Below, piece after piece: positions 56,758 to 64,000 of a stretch of 64,000 nt of DNA; position 1 is the first letter of the stretch; each line of letters starts with the position of its first letter. Source of the DNA: Oscillospiraceae bacterium (GTDB lineage Bacteria; Bacillota; Clostridia; Oscillospirales; Acutalibacteraceae); NCBI GenBank assembly GCA_015066385.1, contig SVOJ01000012.1, positions 19,201 to 83,200 of the forward strand, given 5' to 3'. The notes under the pieces were generated by a model. It had not been told where the DNA came from. It did no database searches and saw only the letters and a list, made by a program, of their open reading frames with translations. A program made the translations under genes and the position numbers.

Positions 56758-59700
56758 GTGCAGAATAACAAGAAGGCTTGTGCGGGCGAAAACAACATTT
56801 TGTCTGTTGCAAATTTAAAAAAGCAACTGCGGGCAGACGGGATTTGTCTGCGCAAAGCGGCAAAACAAGCGGCGGGGACAGAAAGCCCGAACACGGCACA
56901 GCATTGGCTCAGCGATAATTTTCATCTGTTGGAAGCGGTGCGTACCGATTGCATAACCGCATTCGACAACCGTGCATTGCCGCCGTTTGTCAAGCCCGTT
57001 GCAGATGCTGACATCGGCTCTGCCGGGGGCTTGTTTTTGCGTTGTCTTTCCCTTTGTGCGGACGGAAAACTGCCCGCACAAAAAGATATTGCCGCTTTTT
57101 TCACAAAATATCCCCTGTGCACGGCACAATGCGTTTTACTGCCCGTAATTCTGCGGACGGCACTGTTGCACACGGCCGCAAATGCCGTAAGATGCGAACA
57201 GCAGGATGTGCTCATTGACAGCATCCGTTCCCTCTTGCGGCTTCGGTCTTTTGATTTTGACACATTGCAAACTGTCATCAGCCCCGTTGAACAGGTGTTG
57301 ATGCAAGATCCCGCAGGAATATATGAAAACATGGATCTGCCGACGAAAAGTGCGTACCGCAGGCAAATAAGCCGCCTTGCCCTGTCGGAAGACAAGGACG
57401 AAGAAAGTATTGCGCTCGATCGGCTCAACCGGGCAAAAGAAGCAAACAAGCACATCGGTTTTTTTCTGGATTTTGAAAAGCAGAATAACAAAAAGGTTGT
57501 TGTTTTTACTGTTTCACAGGCAGTCTGCGCGGTGCTGTTGAGTTTTCTGACAGCTTTGGCAATCGACCTTTTGTGGAGTATTCCATTGACACTCCTTCCC
57601 TTTTATGCCATCCTGCAACCGCTTTTTGACCGTATGGCATCTGTATTTTTTACGGATGAGCCGTTGTTTTCCATGCAACCAAACCGTGAAATTGCGGAAG
57701 AAAACCGCACTTTGCTGACCGTGTGCGGTCTTTTGCCCAAAGCCGCCGATGCACAAAAAGCAGAAAAGCATCTGGCATCACTGTATGAATCCGAAGGGTT
57801 CGGTGCAGTGCAGGTGCTGTTTCTTGCCGACCTTTGTGAGGCCGATTCTCCCGAAATGCCGAATGACGAGCCTGACATTGCCGCCATGATGCGCAGTATT
57901 GACCGTCTGAATGAACGGTTCGGCGGCGGTTTTGTATTGGCAGTGCGTCCGCGTGTGTTTTCGCCGACACAACAAAAATATGCAGGCAAAGAACGCAAGC
58001 GCGGCGCTTTGCTCGCGTTGAGCACCTTGCTGACAGGCAACGGCGACGGCGGGTTCAGTGTTCTGCACGGTGACACGCAATATTTAAAAAACACAAAATA
58101 CATCTTTACCCTTGACAGCGACACGGTTTTGTCGTTCGGCTGCATTGCGAGGCTTTGCGCGGTCGCCTCCCATCCCCTCAACAGACCGCAGACCGACCCG
58201 CAGAAACGTATCGTGGTGCAAGGGTACGGCATTCTTGTTCCCGGTGCACAAACGGCACTGACTGAAAACCATGATTCGTTCTTCAAAAAACGTATGACGG
58301 GTTACGGCGGCATGGGTGTATACGCAGACGATGTGAGCGAGCGAAACATGACGCTGTTCAAAAAAAGTGTATTCACGGGAAAAGGGCTTGTGCATGTACA
58401 GACTTTTTATGACCTGTGTGCAGGCCGCTTTCCCGATCAGCGCATTTTAAGCCATGATGTACTGGAAGGTGGGATTCTGCGCGCGGGGTATGAAAATCGC
58501 GTTGCCTTTTGCGAACATTTTCCCGACCACGAACGTTCGTATCTTGAACGCATGCATCGCTGGCTTCGCGGCGATTGGCAGAATGCCGCTTTTATTTTCC
58601 GTCCCTTGGGGAACGACCAACTTTCAACCCATACAAAGTGGTTGCTTGCAGACAATCTGCGCCGTGCCCTGACACCCATTGCGGCACTGCTTCTGCTTTT
58701 TGTTTCGCTGACACAAAAAGGATATTCACAAAACATGCTCGCCGTCACGGCATTGCTGTCCGTTTGTGCGGGCGAAGCGTTTGCCACCCTCACTTCTCTT
58801 TTTTCGCAATTACGGTTTATTCTGCAAAACCGTTGCACCTGCATCCGATGGACAGGCATCGGTGAAACAGCGGCACAGATGCTCTTGTTGTGTGCCATGT
58901 TGCCGCAGACGGCGGCGGTCTGCGTTTCGGCGGCGGCACAAAGCTTCTGGCGGCTGTGCGTGAGCAAAAGAAATCTGCTTGCATGGAAAACGGCGGCGCA
59001 TTCCGACAAGCAATCCGACCGACAATGGTTTACAACGCTCATATTCCCTCTTTGTTCGGCTTTTTGCTTGTTTTGGGGTGGCGGTGTGTGTAAACTGACT
59101 GCCCTGCTTTTTCTTATGCAGCTGCCATTGGCACTCGGATTTTCGTTGCCGCAGACAGAAAAGCAAAACATTCTCACTCCTGCGCAAAAAGACCGTTTAC
59201 TGGCAGACTGTGCATGTATGTGGCAGTTTTTTGAAGAACAGGCAGATAAACAGAACCACTTTCTGCCGCCTGATAATCTGCAACAGACACCGCTTAAAAA
59301 AGTGGCACACCGCACCTCACCGACCAACATCGGGCTGTATCTGTGCAGCATGCTTGCCGCCGCGGACCTCGCCTTTATTGATGCACAAGGTTTGCACGAC
59401 CGTGTCAGTCGGTGTCTTGACAGCATAGAGCAACTCGAAAAACGAAGCGGGCATCTTCTGAACTGGTATGATACAAAGACCCTTGCACCTTTACAACCGC
59501 AGTATGTTTCGACCGTGGACAGCGGAAATTTTGTCTGCTGTTTAACCGCCCTGCGCGAGGGATTGTGCGAATACACCGCCGCCTGCCCCGCGTTGCAGAC
59601 ACAGATCGACCGCATTGAGGCTTACCTGAAAACGGTTGATTTCAGGCCCTTGTATAACCCTTTGCGCAAACTGTTTTATGTCGGCATGGATGCACAGACG

Positions 59701-62700
59701 GGTGAAAAAAGCGAATCCTGTTATGATCTTTATATGAGCGAAGCACGCATGACATCCTACTGGTGCGTATCGGCAGGCATTGTTCCCGTTGATCACTGGA
59801 AGGCGCTGGGAAGAACACCCGTCTGCACCGATTCTGCCTTCGGTGCAATGAGCTGGACGGGCACATTTTTTGAATACTTCATGCCGTGTCTGTTTTTACC
59901 CGTCCGCCCGCATTCGTTTACCGCCGTTTCCCTGCGCTGTTGCCTGGTGGCGCAAAAAAAGTATGCCGAACGAAAAAAAATTCCGTGGGGCATCAGCGAA
60001 AGCGGTTTCTATGAATTTGACCCCGCCATGAATTACAGCTACAAAGCACATGGTATTGCCGCTCTCGCCCTCAGACACCGTGCCGACTGTGAACCCGTGG
60101 TCGCCCCCTATGCTTCCTTCCTTGCATTGTCCTTGTTTCCGAAAGAAGCCATGCATAACTTAAACAGACTGCGCAACATGGACATGACAGGCCGTTACGG
60201 ATTTTTTGAAGCGGCTGATTTCACAAAAAAGAGGACAGGCGGTGAGGACTACTGCGTTGTACGCTCTTATATGGCACACCATGTGGGCATGAGCCTGTTG
60301 TCGGCGGTCAATGCCATGCACGGCAATGTGTTTGTGCACCGCTTTATGCGCTCTGCTCGCACCGCCCCCGCCTTACAATTGCTCAATGAACGGTTTGACA
60401 CCCACGCAAAGCCGTTCCGCGACATACGCAAAAAAGAGGAAATTGCCCGTCCTGTCCGTCCCGACACCAAAACACAATGTGCACCGAAAAACATCGGCAT
60501 TTTTGCCAACGGCGAATGGACATTACTGTGCGACCGCTACGGGCGCAATGCGCATTTATTCTCTGCGCATCAGCTTCTGCGTGTGCAACGCTTCGGTGCG
60601 GGAATCAGTGCGGCATGCATCGCAGACGGCGAAATTTTCCCGCTGGCGGGGCATCCCGCTTTGCAAAACCGCTTCAGCAACGGGAGCGCAACAGGCATGG
60701 CGCAAACCGAAACCTTAAAAATTTTTACGGCACAGGGCGTACACCCGCAGGCGAGTGCATCCCTGTTTGCCGTGCGCATGGAAAATGGCGCAGACAGTCC
60801 GCAGACGGCGCAGCTTTGTTTTTATTTAGAGCCATACCTGCAGGCGGTGTTTGACAAACAGACGCACCCCGCCTATGAAAAACTGTTTATTGCCTGCACT
60901 TATGATGCAGATGAAAAGATTTTCATTTTTACCCGCCGAACAGAAGAAGCAACCCTTTGTACGGCAATCGGACTGTGGGACAATGCTTCATTTTCTTTTG
61001 AAACAGACCGCGAACAGGTGCTTTCTCGCGGTGGGGCAGATCATTTTCCCGTCACAGACGCATTTACGCAACTGCAAAACGGGCTTTGCGGCACAGATCG
61101 CTGTCTTGCCCTGTGCATTCCCGTAACCCTGCAAAAAGCACAGACCGTGGAGCATACGCTCATCATCACCGCCGCCGAAAACGAAACGGAAGCGGCTGAT
61201 CGCCTGCGCAGAATCCGTGCCAAACCCTTACCCGACAGCCGCAGATGCGCACGCAATCCGTTTGCGGATAATGCGGTTCTTATGCAGAGTGCGGAAAATC
61301 TGTGTGCAGGATTGTTTTTTGATGCCGCACCGCCCGAGGCTGTCCGCTATGCGCGTGTGCACAATACGGAAGGCAGGCAGGCGCTGTGGTCATTGGGCAT
61401 TTCGGGCGACCGTCCCATTGCCGTATTGGAAACAGACAGCGACGAACAACCGCAAGTGCTTGACTCCTTTGTCCGTCTGCACGCAAAATTGTGTGCGCTC
61501 GGCTTACCGTTCGACTTTGTTTTCTTACGCGGGCGCACGGGCGGTTATTCGGAATCTGCGCAGGAGATCCTGCAACAATCCGTCCGTCGGGTCGGCTTAC
61601 CACACACGGGAGGCAATTTGTTTGCCCTGCAGAAAAATACTTTCCCCGTTGAAACGCTTCGCACGCTGTGCGCTTTTGCACAACTGATTTTCCCGCTTCA
61701 TTTTGACACGGTCTGTCGGCCGCGTTTTCGGGAGCCAATTCCCGCATTGCCCTTACAGACACCCGCAAGGCAAAGCGGTTTTATACAGCACGGCTATTGC
61801 ATTGCCGAACAGCCGGATGTGCCGTGGTGTCAGGTGTATGCCAATCCGGTGTTCGGTTTTCTCGCTGAGGACAATGCACTCGGCTTCACATGGGCAGGCA
61901 ATGCACATCTGAACAAAATCTCCCCTTGGCGCAATGACACAAGAGCAGAAGCGGACGGCGAGGAATTGTTATTGGGCACAGATGACAAAATATATTCCCT
62001 CACCCGCGGTGCCGGCTGCTGTTTTACGGACACGCAAGCGCAGTATGAGGGCGAAGCGGGAACGCTTCGGTCAACCGTTTTTATTTGCACGGAGAAAAAA
62101 GCACAGATGAAGCGCATAACCGTACACCTGCATAACACCGCACAAACAGAAGCAACTGTGCATCTCGCTTATAAACTCTTGCCGCAACTCGGCGAACGCG
62201 CATCGGATGCGCGTTTTGTGCAGGCGCAGACCGAAGATGGCGGTATCATTCTGCACAATCCCGTCAACACAGAAGTGCCCGGTTTTGCGGGCATGTTCTG
62301 CAACGGAGATTCCCCGTCCTTTGCGTTCAGTGAACAGCAACTTCTCGCTTGCCTGCATGGCAAAGAAAAGGCAGACTATAAAGTAGAAGACAAACCGTTG
62401 TCGGCAGATCTTGCCGCTGTGTGTATCCGTTTGCAAATCCCGCCCGCGACAAGCGCAACCGTGCAGTTTTCGCTTGTGTTTGCGCGCACAAAAACAGCCC
62501 TTGCGGCTGCAAAAAACCTTTCACTGTGCATGGCAACCCCCGTCAGGACAAACTTTTCAACCGGCAATGAAACCCTTGACCGTTTCGGCAATGCGCTTTT
62601 GTTGCACACGGTTCTGCACGCTCGTTTTTACGGACGGTGCGGATTTTATCAGTGCGGCGGGGCATGGGGATTTCGTGATCAGTTGCAGGATGCGCTGTGC

Positions 62701-63834
62701 TTGTTGCCGTATTACCCGCACCTGACACGGCGGCAACTGCTTCGCTGTGCGGCGGTACAGTTTTTGCAGGGAGATGTGTTGCACTGGCATCATGCGCTGT
62801 TTCCCAAAAATGCCGTAAAGACAGTTTACAAAGGGGTTCGCACACGCTGTTCGGATGATTTTCTGTGGTTGCCGTTTGTGACGGCGCGGTATGTGTTGCA
62901 AACAAAGGATGTATCTGTTTTGCAGACCCGTATTCCCTATCTGGATGCACCGCCGCTGCAAAAAAATGAACAAGACCGCTATGCAACCTACCGCCATGCC
63001 GATATCAAAGAAACCTTATACAGCCATTGCCTGCGTGCGATCGCAAGGGGTTTACGATTCGGGACACACGGGCTGTCGCTGATGCTCGGCGGTGACTGGA
63101 ACGATGCAATGGGCGCAGTCGGTGAACAGGGTAAGGGGGAAAGCGTATGGCTGTCCATGTTCCTTGCACAAACACTTGACCTCTTTTCAGGTCTTTGCGA
63201 CCTGCAGAAAGAACCGCACAATGCCATTCGGCTTCGCAAACTGTCGGCGGCGGTCAAAAGCAATATTGACCGCAGTGCATGGGCAAATGACCGCTATCTG
63301 CGCGCCTTTTTTGATGACGGCACCCCCTTGGGCAGTCCGGACAGCACCGCCTGCAAACTGGACATTCTGCCGCAGGCATTTTCCGTTTTCTGCAATATGC
63401 CCGACAAAAAGCGCATCCGCACCGCACTTGCAACCGCCCATAACACACTTTTTGATCCCAACATCGGCATCGTGAAACTTTTCACACCGCCGTTCACGCC
63501 GCAGGACAAAAAGGCGGGATATATCAACCTCTATCCCGCAGGTGTGCGCGAAAACGGCGGACAGTATACCCATGCGGCAGCGTGGTTCTGCATGGCACTT
63601 TACTATGCGGGCTACCCCGAGCAGGCAAAGCAGATTGCACTGTCCATTTGCCCTGCAAGCCGTTATGAGGACGGCCTGCAGACACCGCAAGCCGAAACCT
63701 ACCGTTGTGAACCCTATGCACCGTGCGGGGATGTGGCATCAGCAGACAGTATGGCAGGCCGCGGCGGCTGGAGCCTGTATACAGGCTCGGCAGGGTGGAT
63801 GCTGGAGCTATTGCGTTTGCTGTCGGAAAGGTAA
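56758..63834 (+). CDS. Giant cyclic beta-1,2-glucan-synthase-like protein (GT84 plus GH94 type)
   Basis: GTG 56758 follows GGAGG by eight bases; the track start 543 bases upstream lies in GH31. The product is 2358 residues. Residues 1-220 are an N-terminal region of the CGS type. About 230-270 two membrane segments occur; 350-620 is the glycosyltransferase, with YIFTLDSDTVL (DxD), GYGILVPG and MHRWLRGDWQ; more membrane segments lie at 640-800. Residues 840-1270 are the glycoamylase-like domain (ISESGFYEFDPAMNYSYKAHG, DYCVVRSYMAHHVGMSL). The last 1000 are a GH94-type phosphorylase (YQCGGAWGFRDQLQDALCLLPYY, LSLMLGGDWNDAMGAVGEQGKGESVWL, NGGQYTHAAAWFCMAL). It would build, and trim or close, beta-1,2-glucan. 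Confidence 0.9.
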   Translation: MQNNKKACAGENNILSVANLKKQLRADGICLRKAAKQAAGTESPNTAQHWLSDNFHLLEAVRTDCITAFDNRALPPFVKPVADADIGSAGGLFLRCLSLCADGKLPAQKDIAAFFTKYPLCTAQCVLLPVILRTALLHTAANAVRCEQQDVLIDSIRSLLRLRSFDFDTLQTVISPVEQVLMQDPAGIYENMDLPTKSAYRRQISRLALSEDKDEESIALDRLNRAKEANKHIGFFLDFEKQNNKKVVVFTVSQAVCAVLLSFLTALAIDLLWSIPLTLLPFYAILQPLFDRMASVFFTDEPLFSMQPNREIAEENRTLLTVCGLLPKAADAQKAEKHLASLYESEGFGAVQVLFLADLCEADSPEMPNDEPDIAAMMRSIDRLNERFGGGFVLAVRPRVFSPTQQKYAGKERKRGALLALSTLLTGNGDGGFSVLHGDTQYLKNTKYIFTLDSDTVLSFGCIARLCAVASHPLNRPQTDPQKRIVVQGYGILVPGAQTALTENHDSFFKKRMTGYGGMGVYADDVSERNMTLFKKSVFTGKGLVHVQTFYDLCAGRFPDQRILSHDVLEGGILRAGYENRVAFCEHFPDHERSYLERMHRWLRGDWQNAAFIFRPLGNDQLSTHTKWLLADNLRRALTPIAALLLLFVSLTQKGYSQNMLAVTALLSVCAGEAFATLTSLFSQLRFILQNRCTCIRWTGIGETAAQMLLLCAMLPQTAAVCVSAAAQSFWRLCVSKRNLLAWKTAAHSDKQSDRQWFTTLIFPLCSAFCLFWGGGVCKLTALLFLMQLPLALGFSLPQTEKQNILTPAQKDRLLADCACMWQFFEEQADKQNHFLPPDNLQQTPLKKVAHRTSPTNIGLYLCSMLAAADLAFIDAQGLHDRVSRCLDSIEQLEKRSGHLLNWYDTKTLAPLQPQYVSTVDSGNFVCCLTALREGLCEYTAACPALQTQIDRIEAYLKTVDFRPLYNPLRKLFYVGMDAQTGEKSESCYDLYMSEARMTSYWCVSAGIVPVDHWKALGRTPVCTDSAFGAMSWTGTFFEYFMPCLFLPVRPHSFTAVSLRCCLVAQKKYAERKKIPWGISESGFYEFDPAMNYSYKAHGIAALALRHRADCEPVVAPYASFLALSLFPKEAMHNLNRLRNMDMTGRYGFFEAADFTKKRTGGEDYCVVRSYMAHHVGMSLLSAVNAMHGNVFVHRFMRSARTAPALQLLNERFDTHAKPFRDIRKKEEIARPVRPDTKTQCAPKNIGIFANGEWTLLCDRYGRNAHLFSAHQLLRVQRFGAGISAACIADGEIFPLAGHPALQNRFSNGSATGMAQTETLKIFTAQGVHPQASASLFAVRMENGADSPQTAQLCFYLEPYLQAVFDKQTHPAYEKLFIACTYDADEKIFIFTRRTEEATLCTAIGLWDNASFSFETDREQVLSRGGADHFPVTDAFTQLQNGLCGTDRCLALCIPVTLQKAQTVEHTLIITAAENETEAADRLRRIRAKPLPDSRRCARNPFADNAVLMQSAENLCAGLFFDAAPPEAVRYARVHNTEGRQALWSLGISGDRPIAVLETDSDEQPQVLDSFVRLHAKLCALGLPFDFVFLRGRTGGYSESAQEILQQSVRRVGLPHTGGNLFALQKNTFPVETLRTLCAFAQLIFPLHFDTVCRPRFREPIPALPLQTPARQSGFIQHGYCIAEQPDVPWCQVYANPVFGFLAEDNALGFTWAGNAHLNKISPWRNDTRAEADGEELLLGTDDKIYSLTRGAGCCFTDTQAQYEGEAGTLRSTVFICTEKKAQMKRITVHLHNTAQTEATVHLAYKLLPQLGERASDARFVQAQTEDGGIILHNPVNTEVPGFAGMFCNGDSPSFAFSEQQLLACLHGKEKADYKVEDKPLSADLAAVCIRLQIPPATSATVQFSLVFARTKTALAAAKNLSLCMATPVRTNFSTGNETLDRFGNALLLHTVLHARFYGRCGFYQCGGAWGFRDQLQDALCLLPYYPHLTRRQLLRCAAVQFLQGDVLHWHHALFPKNAVKTVYKGVRTRCSDDFLWLPFVTARYVLQTKDVSVLQTRIPYLDAPPLQKNEQDRYATYRHADIKETLYSHCLRAIARGLRFGTHGLSLMLGGDWNDAMGAVGEQGKGESVWLSMFLAQTLDLFSGLCDLQKEPHNAIRLRKLSAAVKSNIDRSAWANDRYLRAFFDDGTPLGSPDSTACKLDILPQAFSVFCNMPDKKRIRTALATAHNTLFDPNIGIVKLFTPPFTPQDKKAGYINLYPAGVRENGGQYTHAAAWFCMALYYAGYPEQAKQIALSICPASRYEDGLQTPQAETYRCEPYAPCGDVASADSMAGRGGWSLYTGSAGWMLELLRLLSER

Positions 63835-63845
63835 TTATCGGCAAA

Positions 63846-63877
63846 AACAACCCCGACCTTTGAAGATCGGGGTTGTT
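63846..63877. terminator. Bidirectional terminator
   Basis: ACAACCCCGA pairs with TCGGGGTTGT, with A on the left and T on the right. It serves the glucan synthase gene and the convergent dockerin gene. Confidence 0.85.
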
Positions 63878-63895
63878 CGTATTAAAAAACAGTGT

Positions 63896-64000
63896 TCAAC
63901 CGGCGGCTTTTTCGTACCATTCGTCGGGGTTATCCAGACCGACCGAAGCACGGAGAATGCTTCTGGCATCGCCCGCGTTCACCGGCCCTTCTCCGTTGAC
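63896..64000 (-). CDS. C-terminus of a dockerin-domain protein (5' end outside window)
   Basis: On the minus strand the last 34 codons read VNGEGPVNAGDARSILRASV, GLDNPDEW and YEKAAG before TGA. This is the second half of a type I dockerin repeat (N-x-G-x-V-N-x-x-DAR-x-x-L-R), placed at the very C-terminus as dockerins often are. The ORF track misses it because it runs off the right edge. Dockerin modules attach secreted proteins to cohesin-bearing partners. The rest of the protein, and so its function, lies outside the window. Confidence 0.75.
   Translation of the reverse strand, partial: VNGEGPVNAGDARSILRASVGLDNPDEWYEKAAG

Noticed and set aside
1-64000. CRISPR arrays, tRNA or rRNA genes, transposases, prophage genes
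   Set aside because: Looked for by reading for regular spaced repeats, cloverleaf ends and typical protein motifs; none was seen.

Overview
The window looks like a chromosomal segment of a Gram-positive anaerobe of the class Clostridia, probably a gut or rumen Oscillospirales relative. The evidence is strong AGGAGG-type ribosome sites, TTGACA/TATAAT promoters, the rplS-lepB-rbgA-rnhB and recA-recX-rimO-pgsA gene orders, dockerin-type proteins, secreted GH51 and CE15-like enzymes, a GH31 enzyme and a giant cyclic-glucan-synthase-like protein. No rRNA, tRNA, CRISPR array, prophage or intact insertion sequence was seen.

Layout. 1-5.4 kb: polysaccharide or ester-degrading genes (partial metallophosphoesterase, CE15-like esterase, ASCH protein, secreted GH51 arabinofuranosidase). 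5.5-6.4 kb: AT-rich SLOG protein and XRE regulator, divergent around a perfect 13-bp palindrome. 6.6-9.5 kb: TrpXYZ-like ABC importer. 9.5-18.1 kb: one long operon holding the whole shikimate pathway plus the Phe and Tyr branches. A 20-codon leader peptide (YFFYFYF) and a terminator/antiterminator precede it; this is a textbook ribosome-mediated attenuator of the enterobacterial pheL kind and the most striking item here. 18.1-19.9 kb: DUF4160/DUF2442 pair, TraX-family membrane protein, and a small RNA resembling a type I antitoxin. 20-26.9 kb: five overlapping genes encoding a GntR-controlled ABC exporter with two paralogous permeases. 27-28.2 kb: AAA/DUF4143 ATPase. 28.3-32.5 kb: recA, recX, rimO, pgsA and a dCMP deaminase under a LexA-type box. 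32.6-37.1 kb: U32 protein, then an accessory patch with Phd/Doc and RelB/RelE-type toxin-antitoxin pairs. 37.1-42.7 kb: OFA-type transporter with an acyl-CoA ligase, MntP, and two cell-surface proteins. 42.8-47.5 kb: two uncharacterised membrane proteins, a DUF2804 protein, and a secreted papain-like protease. 47.5-53.9 kb: gene remnant, AT-rich orphan, rnhB, rbgA, dockerin protein, lepB, rplS with its leader, a THUMP methyltransferase and an HTH-RDD protein. 54-64 kb: GH31 glucosidase, a broken gene remnant, the 2358-residue glucan synthase, and the C-terminus of another dockerin protein.

How the parts fit. The aromatic region forms a coherent unit: an importer for an aromatic amino acid sits next to an attenuated biosynthetic operon. 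Its first enzyme, prephenate dehydrogenase, carries the ferredoxin-like regulatory domain usually found on DAHP synthases, while the operon's own DAHP synthase is of the AroFGH type. Several accessory loci (SLOG/XRE, DUF4160/DUF2442, GntR-ABC, AAA/DUF4143, HTH-RDD) have visible inverted repeats at their promoters, which suggests local autoregulation. Many ORF-track starts are too far upstream; the starts below were moved where a ribosome site decides.
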